64,000 bases of DNA from Parashewanella spongiae (lineage in GTDB: Bacteria; Pseudomonadota; Gammaproteobacteria; Enterobacterales; Shewanellaceae): assembly GCF_004358345.1 (NCBI RefSeq), contig NZ_CP037952.1, positions 4,898,001-4,962,000 on the forward strand, read 5' to 3'. The stretch's first letter is position 1. The number at the start of each line of letters is the position of its first letter. This document shows positions 28,731 to 38,156 of the stretch, piece after piece. Under the pieces are notes generated by a model. It worked only from the letters and a program-made list of their open reading frames with translations, searched no databases and was not told the DNA's origin. Both the position numbers and the translations under genes were made by a program.

Positions 28731-29909
28731 CTAAGGAGTCCTATAGACATGTTTTAAATTTGAAAAGGTTTTTCCACGTACCACGCTGTAAAAGCCTAAA
28801 GAAAGTAGTGAACATTGTTGCTTGGCTCCAATCTCTTTTAACTTAATAATACAATCTAATTTATTGCAATAAAATGCTAAGTGCAAAGGGGTAGAACCTT
28901 GACGGTCGCGTCTGTTTAGTTCATTGCCGAGTGTTTTAGTTTTCAGTACATCAACCAATTCGACCTGATTGCCCAACACAGCAGCATGAAATACATTTGA
29001 ACTGTAATTATTTCGTATGGATGCATTCGCACCACTATCAAGTAGTTTCTGTGCACATTCAGTTTGCCCGTAACTTAGCGCTACTAAGATTGCGGCATTA
29101 CCAAATTTACTCTGAATATTTCGACAACGTTCCGTATTGAGGAGATCCAAACATGCTGAATAACCGTATTTTGCTGCCACTATTAGAGGTGTCGCCCCCT
29201 TTTTATTGACAACTATTTCAGATGCACCATGTTGCATAAGAAAATTTACGCATTCTGGACGATTACTTAAAGTAGCAAACTGTAATGCCGTTCCCCCCCC
29301 CTTACTTTTTACATCAACAGCTACGCCTTGCTTCAGTAGCTCCTTGATTATTTCAACATGCCCATTTATTGCCGCAATATGTAATGCAACAAGCCCATTT
29401 CTATTAGTCTGATATAAGTTCAATCCTTTCTCTAGGAGGTGTTGAATACCAGCCCCCCCAGTTTGACACTCGTCAAATATGGCTTCGTATAGTTCCTTAT
29501 TAATTATATTTAATGCTGATTCAATAGTTGGAATATCATTCACTGTGATTTTTTCACTAAGAACTCCTATATCACTTATATCACTACCTGCATCCAAAGG
29601 TGGTTTGCTTATTGAAACACCTTCCTCATACTGAGGGCCCTTGTTTTTTGAATACCTTACACAGACGACTTCATCAGGTTTCATTAAAGGTTGAGAATTA
29701 GATCCTGAAGAAAGGAATCGTGTGAATTTATACTGATTTTTCACTCGCTGAACTTGATAATGCTTTTCAGAACCTTCTTCGTCAAAAACTATAAATGGAG
29801 AAGCGTCAAGTGCAGCAGTTTCTGTAAGAAATTGAGTGCTAAAACCCTGAACATCAACCATCGAGCCCAATTCAACAGGTACACAGGATGCCATGTATGT
29901 ATAATCCAA
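28731..29909 (-). CDS. Ankyrin-repeat protein with two poly-G tracts
   Basis: 392 residues. About 160 N-terminal residues of unknown fold (MDYTYMASCVPVELGSMVDV...) are followed by five to six ankyrin repeats, e.g. NGLVALHIAAINGHVEIIKE, GATPLIVAAKYGYSACLDLL and GSTPLHLAFYCNKLDCIIKL. The better start may be the ATG encoding MASCVPVELG (29894). Ankyrin repeats are protein-binding modules; in host-associated bacteria they often belong to effectors, which is possible here but unproven. The coding strand has a run of nine G (29293-29301) and one of seven G (29453-29459), both in frame in this sequence; slippage would truncate the protein. No secretion signal is visible. Confidence 0.82.
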   Translation of the reverse strand: MDYTYMASCVPVELGSMVDVQGFSTQFLTETAALDASPFIVFDEEGSEKHYQVQRVKNQYKFTRFLSSGSNSQPLMKPDEVVCVRYSKNKGPQYEEGVSISKPPLDAGSDISDIGVLSEKITVNDIPTIESALNIINKELYEAIFDECQTGGAGIQHLLEKGLNLYQTNRNGLVALHIAAINGHVEIIKELLKQGVAVDVKSKGGGTALQFATLSNRPECVNFLMQHGASEIVVNKKGATPLIVAAKYGYSACLDLLNTERCRNIQSKFGNAAILVALSYGQTECAQKLLDSGANASIRNNYSSNVFHAAVLGNQVELVDVLKTKTLGNELNRRDRQGSTPLHLAFYCNKLDCIIKLKEIGAKQQCSLLSLGFYSVVRGKTFSNLKHVYRTP

Positions 29910-30106
29910 TTAATAAGTTTTGTTTATGTACAGAGTAGAGGTGATGACTAATGAAGATAAAGAGTTTTTGGATATAAACAATAACTCAGAGACTGGATAG
30001 TTAGTGAACTTAGTGAAAAGCGCTGTTTGTCTCAAACAATAATACACCTAACATCCAGAGTAATCGCACGAGTGAGTGATATATGCACAATTCCATATGG
30101 TAATTT

Positions 30107-30138
30107 CGTCATTCTCACGAATGTGGGAATCTAATGCC
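30107..30138. repeat. REP-like 'GTCATTC...GGGAATC' repeat, single unit
   Basis: The unit CGTCATTCTCACGAATGTGG followed by GAATCTAATGCC forms a short imperfect hairpin of the type widely dispersed in gammaproteobacterial intergenic DNA. Similar half units occur at about 30512-30553 and 31003-31032. Confidence 0.6.
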
Positions 30139-30144
30139 TTATCC

Positions 30145-30505
30145 TATTAATTGCAGTAATTAAATGCTCAACTTAGAGCTATGTATGTGCTCAAAGTGCA
30201 ATCTATATTGATGAAGGCATAGTTGTTACCGACATACAAAACTGTCGTTATTACATTGTTACGTCAAGACAATTTTGAGAAGGATTCTTTATAAACCAAA
30301 GTGAGCACATACAAGCTCCCGAAGGGCAAGGCTAAAGGGTTCCATACTGCGTTACAAGCACTTGAATTATCACGTCAAAAGCACTAGGTGCGTTGAACGC
30401 CAGCTTTGTATGGCGGCCGTTAGGGTAGATAGTACTTCGAGCTTGTGCCTTGCACTAAAACCCTATAGCTCTTGCTGAGTGAGAGATTAATTACTGTAAT
30501 TGGTA
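30145..30505. repeat. Family A element (MITE-like), copy 2, uninterrupted
   Basis: 361 bp, inverted relative to copy 1 at 4031-4630. The right end is intact (GTAATTGGTA); the left end has decayed (TATTAATTGCAG against TACCAATTACAG). It lacks the nested family B element and shows the single TAA target. Hairpins CGACATACAAAACTGTCG (30230-30247) and CGCCAGCTTTGTATGGCG (30398-30415) lie near the two ends. The whole interval 29910-31102 is gene-free and made mostly of repeats. Confidence 0.85.
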
Positions 30506-30662
30506 TTATATTGGAATCCCAAAAGTCACTGGATTCTCGTTTTCACGGGAATGACGGATTATAAAGTCTACGGTTTTTGCTCAAAGTATACCGATGAGTT
30601 CTCGTCACTCCAGCGCAGGCCGGAAACGAAGTGACGACAGTTTTGTATATCGGTAGTCTAGT

Positions 30663-30974
30663 AGTCTGTTGATCTTTCAGGATTAAATTTTGTGCTATTT
30701 GAGCATTTATCTGTTCAAGGCGTGAGCAGTGATGCTTAGCCATCTAAGTGAGCTGGTCACAACACAGAACAGTGAATGCTCAAAAGCATCGAAAAAAGAG
30801 AGAGCGTAAATTGGTCGCTCTTTCTAAATCAAAGGTGCTGCGTTATCGTTTTCTTACTTGGAAACGAAGTAACGACAGTTTTGTATGTCGATAATAACCA
30901 AACCTCACAAACTCTGCCTTGCATAAAATAACCAATTTATCACTGCAAAAACAATCACGAAAGATCAACAAACC
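30663..30974. repeat. Family C element (MITE-like), copy 2
   Basis: 312 bp, close copy of 17271-17582 with the same orientation; CTAG again flanks it (30658-30661 and 30975-30978). The hairpin CGACAGTTTTGTATGTCG is at 30873-30890, and a stand-alone variant of it sits just outside at 30635-30652. Confidence 0.85.
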
Positions 30975-31102
30975 CTAGTGCCTTTGCTTTTTTCTATAAA
31001 CGTCACTGGATACCTGACTTCGCTGGTATGACAAAGATTGGTACTTTTACGTAAGTTGAATGAGCTTAAAATGATATTTCATAATAAAATTCGCACTTAT
31101 TT

Positions 31103-34100
31103 TTATTGGAATAGCGACAGCAATTCTTCTGCCCTCCCTTCCCATGCGGTTTGTTTTTTACCTGAAAACACACTATCCGCTATACCTTGTTTATGTTTTT
31201 GCATTTCTTGAATTTTTTCTTCAATTGTCCCTTCAGCAATTAGCTTATACACAAACACAGCTTTATCTTGTCCTATTCGATGGGCTCTGTCTGTTGCTTG
31301 TTTTTCTACAGCAGGATTCCACCATGGATCATAATGTATTACGGTATCTGCTGCAGTCAGGTTAAGCCCTGTACCACCGGCTTTGAGGCTAATTAAAAAT
31401 ACAGAATTCGTGCCTTCTTGAAAACCATCTATTTGCGGTTGGCGCTTGCGCGTTTGCCCCGTTAATTTACTGTACCTAATGGATAGTTCTTTTAGCTCAG
31501 CTTCAATGAGCCCTAGCATAGTAGTAAATTGACTAAAAATAATTATCTTCCGACCTTCTGCAATCATTTCAGGTAAGTTGTTGATCAACCAATCCAATTT
31601 TGCATTGCTTTTGACACCTTGTGCTTGCTCTAATTTGACTAAACGAGCATCACAACAGGCTTGACGTAATTTCAATAATGCATCTAAAAATTCTATGTGA
31701 CTGTTTGCCATTCCTTTTTTTGCGAATAAATCACGAATCTTTTTCTCCATGGTCACTCGAATAGCTTCATAGAGGTTACGTTGATCTTTCTCCAGTATGA
31801 CGTTTTGCTCAATAATCGTTTTCTCTGGCAACTCGGCCATGACTTCATTTTTTGTGCGCCTCAATAAAAACGGCTCAATTCGACGGCTTAACTCTTTAGC
31901 CTTTGCTACATTGCCATGCTTTTCAATCGGCTGCCTAAAATATTTATTAAAGTGTTGATGGTTACCTAATAAGCCAATTAAAGAAAAATCCATTAAAGAC
32001 TTAAGCTCACCTAAATGGTTTTCAAGCGGTGTGCCCGATAAACAAAGTTTAAATCCGGCTTTTAACTCTTTTACCTGCTGCGTAACTTTAGCTTGTATAT
32101 TTTTGATTTGTTGCGCTTCGTCCAATACGATATGATCAAATGCTCTGTCTTGGTAATGTTTGCTATCACGCACAATTAACGGATATGTTGTTATCACAAT
32201 GTCATACTCATCTAATGTGCTTAAAATTGACTGCCTTTTACTTCCGTGACAAACCACAACCCTTAAATCGGGTGTAAATTTTTGTGTTTCTTTTAGCCAA
32301 TTTCCAACTAAGCTCGTTGGACAAATAATTAAGCTGCCTCTTTGATTCAGACTAAGCTCTTGTTGCTTCATAATAAAAGCTAACGTTTGCAGTGTTTTGC
32401 CAAGCCCCATATCATCGGCAAGCGTACCACCAAAGCCATATTCTTTTAGAAAACACAGCCAGTTAAGCCCTTCTTGTTGATATTCTCTAAGTGTCGCTTG
32501 CATCGACTTAGGCACAATAACAGGTTCAATACCGTTAAAGTCAGCGAGTTTATCTGCTAACGCTTTCACTCTTTGTCCGTTTATCAGACTGATGTCATGG
32601 GCAGAAAAATCATTGAGCAACATGGCACGATTTTGAGGAATACGTAACTGCTCGTCTCTTCCAGTAAAGAGTTCTTCAATCAAGCTTATGATAGGTCTAA
32701 TAGAAGATACTTTAATTTTAACAAAACTGCCGTTGGGCGTCGGCAGAAGAAGTTCTTCTTCATCTTTAGGCTCTTTATTATGACTCAACCATGCAGCAAT
32801 CAAAGGTAATAGTGAGATTTGTTGGCCATCAATATCAGCAGTTAATGCCATTGAGAACCAACCTAAGTCTTCTTGATCGTCAATATCAATAATCAATTCT
32901 GGTTCAACAATTTTTAAATCAAAATCGTCCGCGACTTCGACAATAAAACCACTATTTTTACATTGCTCAATTCCAACCGTTGTGAATCCTATCCAATCCT
33001 GAATACCTTCTGGCAAATGCCCTAACGTCCAAACACTACCTTCTTCTAATTGCCTTTCTACACCCTCTTGCAATGCTTCAAGAGGTAAGTATTCGGAAGC
33101 AATTGCACCTAAGCTTAATAAATGGAGATCATCGATAGCATACTGCTCAGCTCTTAAATCTCGAATGACCTTAATGTTTTTACTATGTTGTTTAAGAATA
33201 GTAAACCTATCCTTATTCGAATGTGCTGGAAAACTAATATCCCCATAAATGAACTCAGCAATAACAACTGGCTGTAATTGAACTTGATTTGAGAATTGCG
33301 CCATAGTTAAGGTTATTTTTTTTATAAGAGGCAGGTTAACCTCTTCGAATTCAACCAGTAGAGTTTCTGGTAACACGTTGACAGGGAAGTGCTTAATGAG
33401 TTGATGGCTCAATTGTTCGACGTTTGCATCAGACATAACAGGTGCGTGTTTCAACAACATCAATTTTTCAATGGGGATGTCAGTATTAATTTCACCTATG
33501 TTGAAATTATCTGTATCGATATAGGTTACAGGCTCTGTGGGAAGCAGTTGCCAGTTTTCTACATTTGCTAATTCAAGATGAAGTTGTTGTTGGTTGCCCT
33601 GTAAGCTATTCCAAATAAAACTAATATCTTTAGTTTCATTTATTCTTAAAGGGGTTCTATCATCTCCCAAAAAACATCGACCTGTAGCCAACATTTTTTT
33701 TAACGCTAAATAACCTTCTTCTTTTTTGATGGTAAGTTTGCAGTCATAGTGATTTTGATCCGCAAGTAATCGTATCAATTTTATTTCTTCTTCGGAAAAT
33801 TTCCAACTTGAAAGGTAGTTTGGATTACTAATAGCTATGACAGAACCCTTACCATAAAACCCTTTTTTGTTTAACTTTCCTTTACGAATTTCAACGAAAC
33901 AATTTTTACTAGTAAGGCGTAAAACATATAAATGTTGGCGCTCATCAATTTCCTCAGTCTCCTTTTCATCGGTAATATCATCAAGTTTTTCAAGCCAACT
34001 CTCTACAATATCGTCATTATTATTGGAGTGAGAAATAAAATGATAAATGACTGCAGCTGCATGTTTACAACATTTACCAACTGGACAATCACATTGGCTG

Positions 34101-34333
34101 AATATAAATGTTTGAGAGCCTGAACTAAAAGCACCAACAATTAATGCGTATTTTTGATTTGTTGAACTTAATACTGTCGCACTGGCCGTTAAATGACCTT
34201 CACTGTAATCCACCGCCAGTACTCGCCCTTCTTTAAAGTACTGCTGACCTTTTGAGAGGGTAATTTCACTAAAAAACGAAGCAAGGTTTTTTGAGGTAAG
34301 TTGCGCTAAGGGCTTTGGTTGAGTAGAAGGCAT
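31103..34333 (-). CDS. SWIM zinc-finger SNF2-family helicase
   Basis: 1076 residues. N-terminal SWIM zinc finger (CDCPVGKCCKHAAAVIYHF, about 78-96), a long middle region of unknown fold, and a C-terminal SNF2 motor: Walker A in LADDMGLGKTLQTLAF (about 635), DEAQQIKN box, SGTPLENHLGELKSL, and the second RecA lobe with IIFSQFTTMLGLIE, SLKAGGTGLNLTAADTVIHY and ATDRAHRIGQ. It would use ATP to translocate on duplex DNA; bacterial members are linked to transcription, repair or defence, but the role is not determinable here. No partner gene is adjacent. It stands between repeat-rich DNA and an IS982 remnant, so it could be cargo of the accessory region or a core gene now surrounded by ISs. Confidence 0.92.
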   Translation of the reverse strand: MPSTQPKPLAQLTSKNLASFFSEITLSKGQQYFKEGRVLAVDYSEGHLTASATVLSSTNQKYALIVGAFSSGSQTFIFSQCDCPVGKCCKHAAAVIYHFISHSNNNDDIVESWLEKLDDITDEKETEEIDERQHLYVLRLTSKNCFVEIRKGKLNKKGFYGKGSVIAISNPNYLSSWKFSEEEIKLIRLLADQNHYDCKLTIKKEEGYLALKKMLATGRCFLGDDRTPLRINETKDISFIWNSLQGNQQQLHLELANVENWQLLPTEPVTYIDTDNFNIGEINTDIPIEKLMLLKHAPVMSDANVEQLSHQLIKHFPVNVLPETLLVEFEEVNLPLIKKITLTMAQFSNQVQLQPVVIAEFIYGDISFPAHSNKDRFTILKQHSKNIKVIRDLRAEQYAIDDLHLLSLGAIASEYLPLEALQEGVERQLEEGSVWTLGHLPEGIQDWIGFTTVGIEQCKNSGFIVEVADDFDLKIVEPELIIDIDDQEDLGWFSMALTADIDGQQISLLPLIAAWLSHNKEPKDEEELLLPTPNGSFVKIKVSSIRPIISLIEELFTGRDEQLRIPQNRAMLLNDFSAHDISLINGQRVKALADKLADFNGIEPVIVPKSMQATLREYQQEGLNWLCFLKEYGFGGTLADDMGLGKTLQTLAFIMKQQELSLNQRGSLIICPTSLVGNWLKETQKFTPDLRVVVCHGSKRQSILSTLDEYDIVITTYPLIVRDSKHYQDRAFDHIVLDEAQQIKNIQAKVTQQVKELKAGFKLCLSGTPLENHLGELKSLMDFSLIGLLGNHQHFNKYFRQPIEKHGNVAKAKELSRRIEPFLLRRTKNEVMAELPEKTIIEQNVILEKDQRNLYEAIRVTMEKKIRDLFAKKGMANSHIEFLDALLKLRQACCDARLVKLEQAQGVKSNAKLDWLINNLPEMIAEGRKIIIFSQFTTMLGLIEAELKELSIRYSKLTGQTRKRQPQIDGFQEGTNSVFLISLKAGGTGLNLTAADTVIHYDPWWNPAVEKQATDRAHRIGQDKAVFVYKLIAEGTIEEKIQEMQKHKQGIADSVFSGKKQTAWEGRAEELLSLFQ

Positions 34334-34461
34334 TGTAAGTATTGTAGTTAGTTAACAGCGAGCAGCATAATAACGAAATTTATCATCAAGAAATATATTT
34401 ATTGTCGTTTGTTAATATAACCTGATGTGTGAATTTTCTAACTCATTGAAATTGCTTAAAT

Positions 34462-34556
34462 CGTCATTCCTACGAAGGCAGGAATCCAGCGTCTTTTTCT
34501 TTTTTAGAGCAAAAAGGCACTAGATTCCCGCTTACAACATGCGGGAATGACAGACG
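34462..34556. repeat. REP-like inverted pair (BIME-like)
   Basis: Two opposed units, CGTCATTCCTACGAAGGCAG followed by GAATCCAG and, after a 30-base spacer, CTAGATTCCCG...CGGGAATGACAG, make a large imperfect hairpin downstream of nothing and upstream of the helicase gene's start. It belongs to the same repeat type as the unit at 30107. Confidence 0.65.
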
Positions 34557-34578
34557 TTTGAATGGTTCAGTGGCGCAG

Positions 34579-35087
34579 TTAGACTGCCAACATTCCCTCA
34601 AATTTCATTACATCTCTACCAAACTCAAGATTGAGATAAGCACCACTGGTTAATCCCAGCATCTTTCTTCCCATTCGACTGGTCAAGTGCCACAAGTCTC
34701 GGCAGTTAACATGCTCAATATCAAAATATTTAACAAGTTGTCCTATGGTTGTTTCAACCCTTCTGCGTACATTCATTATTAGCTTTACTGCCCATTTAGG
34801 ACGACTATCTTTCATATTTTTTCGTAACGGTGTAAATCAATGTCAGCTTGAAGACAGTCTTCATTGAGTATTGGTCTAATAAGCCCTTTATCACCAATTA
34901 AAAGACCTTTGATATTATTGATAATTTCATAAGCGGCATCACGTTCGTCAATATTTGCGGCGGTTAAAGTGAACTCTACTGGAATGCCTCTTTCATCAAC
35001 AAGTAGATTCCCATGAAAACCGTAGTATCTCATATCCTTAGAGGCACAGTAGCCATAATTTGGGAACCCATCAGATACGGGTAACAA
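34579..35087 (-). pseudogene. IS982-family transposase remnant
   Basis: Two overlapping frames: 35087-34812 (NYGYCASKDMRYYGFHGNLL, GIPVEFTLTAANIDERDAAY, LIGDKGLI) and 34815-34579 (MKDSRPKWAVKLIMNVRRRV, ETTIGQLVKYFDIEHV). Together they are the C-terminal two-thirds of an IS982 DDE transposase with a frameshift at the overlap. The N-terminus and first catalytic aspartate are gone. Confidence 0.85.
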
Positions 35088-35162
35088 ATAGATGAGAAAA
35101 TCTGAGGAGAAAAACGTTATTTATTGAGATGATAAGCCGACTAAAACTATTCTCAAAATAAA

Positions 35163-35575
35163 ATGCCGATACTCGACCGAACACCGCTTAACTCCTCAGA
35201 CAAACTCGATCTTCTCTTAAAAACTATCGCTTGCCAAGTGCATGGTGCAGTTGCTTCTCTTTCTGATGAATTTAATGTTTCTCGTAAAGCCGTTTAGTCC
35301 GCTAAATATGCGGCTCAATCGGCACTAAAGTGCCTTGTTACTACCAACGACGAGTCTGATGTCATTACATCTGTAAATGTTGACGTACCACATCTTCGCC
35401 GTTCTATTGTGGCTTTATCAATCACAGCACCTAACTCCGAGCAATTGAAGAACAAATCCCACTCATTTATCCAGGCTATAAAGTCAGTTACGGTTACATT
35501 CAAGGCGTTATCGTTGAAGCTCAAGAGCAGGCTAAGTTATTTAACGAAAAAGTGTCGCTATCAGCCATAAAGTAG
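35163..35575 (+). pseudogene. Degraded gene with helix-turn-helix-like start, unrecognised
   Basis: The frame starts MPILDRTPLNSSDKLDLLLK with AVASLSDEFNVSRKAV looking like a helix-turn-helix, meets an amber stop (TAG near 35297), continues as SAKYAAQSALKCLV and VPHLRRSIVALSITAPNS, then shifts by one base to RAIEEQIPLIYPGYKVSYGY and ends SAIKstop at 35575. It is probably the 5' part of a transposon-encoded DNA-binding protein cut by the adjacent group II intron, whose 3' end falls at about 35576. I do not recognise the family. Confidence 0.55.
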
Positions 35576-35579
35576 AGTA

Positions 35580-35654
35580 GGCTACTGGCTTCGCTATCGC
35601 TTATCCAGCAGCCCCTCTTCGATTCCGTGCATGAGGTTTTCCCTCACACGGCTC
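35580..35654 (-). ncRNA. Group II intron domains V and VI
   Basis: Domain V (35654-35621, minus strand) reads GAGCCGTGTGAGGGAAAACC then TCATGCACGGAATC, a 34-base hairpin with GAAA-like loop and the catalytic AGC triad. Domain VI (35613-35580) is the stem GGCTGCTGG / CCAGTAGCC, where the branch-point adenosine is expected near the 3' side. Confidence 0.75.
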
Positions 35655-36516
35655 TGTTGTTACACTTCTCTCAGCCCCTTCACTTTGCTTATCATCTTGT
35701 CGTGGGTAAATACTCAAGACCAGCTTGGCGTAATTTTTCGTAAGCACCTCGTGATAGATACTTGCTTCGACGTTGACTTAAGCGACGATGCCAGCGATAG
35801 AACCGGTTTACTACAAATCCATTTATTCTGAAAAATACACCTCTGGGATAACCTATCCCACCAAAATAGTGTTTCCATCCCCTCAGAACTTGATTAACCT
35901 TATTTATCAGTACGCCAAGTGTATTTGAGGTTCGGTGTTTCACTATGTCTCTGATTTTATTTTTCAGCTTTGTTTGGCTCTTCTTAGACGCCTGTATCTT
36001 GATGTAACTGGTGCCTTTGATGAGGCCTGTGATCCGTTGAAAGTTAAAACCGAGGAAATCAAACTCATTCATCAGCTTTCCCATATCCACACAGTGGGTT
36101 TTACTTTGATTTAGCTTCAGACCTTCATCACTTAATTGCTGTGTTATCCAGTCCAGTTGCTCTTGTGTGTAGGTTTGCTTATGAAGTACAACAAAATCAT
36201 CTGCATAGGTAACGATTTTACACGGTGTTTTTTCGTGTATTTTCAAACAGAAATCGTTGAGATAGATGTTAGCCAGTAGTGGAGAGATAACTCCGCCTTG
36301 CTGGGCGCTTCGACATGGACGATAACCATAACTGTGTTCATGTAAATGAGGTTCGTAGACGGGTTGCATCACTATTGTCATCGCCATTTGCACAATTCTG
36401 TCACTGATTATCGGGATCCCAAGTTTCCGCGTTTTGCCGTTGTCTTTGAGTATTTCTACTCGTTTGACTGGGCTAGGTCGATAGTTTTTCTGTTGTAATT
36501 GAGTTTGAATTTCTTT

Positions 36517-38156
36517 GGGTGTAGATCTTTTAGATCGACGAAAAGCATGAAAAGATCATTAATTATCAATTGGATGGGTTTAATAAATGGTGCGAAAGGA
36601 GCAATTTTATAGTACTTATCAGTTTCCACACACAACAAGTATATAAAAAGGCTCCTTTCATGAAACTAGCATACTCAAACTCACTCGAATTTTCATTCTT
36701 TTCTGAAGCCAAATTGAAATTTGAGCGTATTATTTCGCACCTCGAAGACAAACAAGTTAAGCAAGAGAGCCATGGAGAAGTTGAAGCCTATATCGATACC
36801 GAAGGAACTGAGTTGTTGCGGTGTTTATTGCAGGGTTTCTTAGATATCAAAACCGCTGAAGAGCCCCGTCAGCAAGTTTGTTCCAACCGTGACATTGCAT
36901 TGAATTATTTGAAAAATAACTGCAAACGAAACTTAGAAAGTTTATTTGGTACCGTAACGATGCATCGAAAAGGTTACAGTCAACGTCGGTGTGATAGCGT
37001 GTTTCCAATGGATGGTGAGCTGAATCTTTCGAAAGATAAATACTCTGATGGTGTACGCCTAAGACTCGCTACAGAAGCAGTCAAAGGCTCATATGATGAT
37101 GCAGTAAGCTCAATAGATACCACCACAGGTGCGCACGTGCCCAAGCGACAAGCAAGGCAAATTGTGCAGGATATTGCACAAGATTTTGATGGTTTTTATC
37201 TCCAGCAGAGATACCTTAAGCCAGAAAATACATCTGATTTACTGGTATTGACTATGGATGGAAAAGGCATCGTTATGCAACCTAATAGCTTGAGAGAGGG
37301 CACGCAAAAAGCAGCGAAACAACAGAAGCTCAAAGGACGCCTAAGTGCTGGAGAAAAAAAAGACCGCAAACGAATGGCAGAAGTTGCAGCGGTATACACC
37401 ACCAAGCCTTTGCATCGTACCCCAGAATCAATCATGTCTAGAAACGATAATTCAAATGTTCGTCCATTACGTGTGCCACCAAGAAATAAACGTGTGTGGG
37501 CAAGCGTAGAAAGAAGCGCTGCGACTGTGATTGAAGAAGCATTTTTAGAAGCTCTGGAACGAGACCCTACTCAAAGCCGTCAGTGGGTTGTACTCGTTGA
37601 TGGTCATCCTCATCAGCTAAAACAAATTTATCGGGTGATGAAGAAACTCAACATCAATGCAACGGTGGTCATGGATTTCATCCATGTGCTTGAATATCTC
37701 TGGAAAGCGGCGTGGTGCTTATTTGAAAAAGATGATCCAGAAGTCGAAGATTGGATAGAAAATCGAGCGACTGAAATCTTACGAGGTAATGCGTCACAAG
37801 TAGCAAAAGGCCTTGGGATCAGTGCAACAAAACGGAAATTAAAACAACGAGAAGGCATTAATAAGTGCATCGGTTATCTATTGAAAAATAAATCAAGATT
37901 AGAATACGGTAAAGCGTTAGAGCAAGGTTTCCCAATTGCTAGCGGTGTCATTGAGGGAGCTTGTCGTCATCTGATTAATGATAGGTTGGATATCACTGGA
38001 GCGAGATGGAGCCTTGAAGGTGCAGAAGCTATATTAAAACTTAGGTCGTTAAGATCGAGTGGTGATATTGAAAAGTATTGGGAGTATCACAAAAAGCAAT
38101 CCAAACAGAGGTTATACAGATGTGGGTAACTTCGTCGTTTTAAAAGACCCACACCC
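36517..38156 (+). mobile_element. ISKra4-family insertion sequence, complete
   Basis: 1640 bp with 24-bp imperfect inverted repeats (GGGTGTAGATCTTTTAGATC... against GGGTGTGGGTCTTTTAAAAC...), flanked by the 9-bp target duplication AATTTCTTT (36508-36516 and 38157-38165). It is inserted in the reverse-transcriptase gene of group II intron 1, in opposite orientation, after a lysine-glutamate-isoleucine codon trio that is duplicated with it. Confidence 0.92.
36660..38129 (+). CDS. ISKra4-family transposase
   Basis: 489 residues from the ATG at 36660 (AAGG upstream); the frame is open from 36570. Conserved ISKra4 features: LFGTVTMHRKGYSQR, LLVLTMDGKGIVMQP (catalytic Asp), QWVVLVDGHPHQLKQI (second Asp), TVVMDFIHVLEYLWKAAWCL and GVIEGACRHLINDRLDITGA with the terminal glutamate and RWSLEGAEAILKLR. 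No stop or frameshift inside, so it may be active. Confidence 0.93.
   Translation: MKLAYSNSLEFSFFSEAKLKFERIISHLEDKQVKQESHGEVEAYIDTEGTELLRCLLQGFLDIKTAEEPRQQVCSNRDIALNYLKNNCKRNLESLFGTVTMHRKGYSQRRCDSVFPMDGELNLSKDKYSDGVRLRLATEAVKGSYDDAVSSIDTTTGAHVPKRQARQIVQDIAQDFDGFYLQQRYLKPENTSDLLVLTMDGKGIVMQPNSLREGTQKAAKQQKLKGRLSAGEKKDRKRMAEVAAVYTTKPLHRTPESIMSRNDNSNVRPLRVPPRNKRVWASVERSAATVIEEAFLEALERDPTQSRQWVVLVDGHPHQLKQIYRVMKKLNINATVVMDFIHVLEYLWKAAWCLFEKDDPEVEDWIENRATEILRGNASQVAKGLGISATKRKLKQREGINKCIGYLLKNKSRLEYGKALEQGFPIASGVIEGACRHLINDRLDITGARWSLEGAEAILKLRSLRSSGDIEKYWEYHKKQSKQRLYRCG

Noticed and set aside
29910-31102. A CRISPR array or integron cassette array in the repeat-rich gap
   Set aside because: Repeats are long, few and inverted with different spacing; there are no short regularly spaced direct repeats and no cas or integron integrase genes.
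35692-36393. A retron or DGR reverse transcriptase
   Set aside because: The maturase-type flanks, domain V hairpin and continuation on the far side of the ISKra4 element show a group II intron protein; no msr/msd or template repeat is visible.
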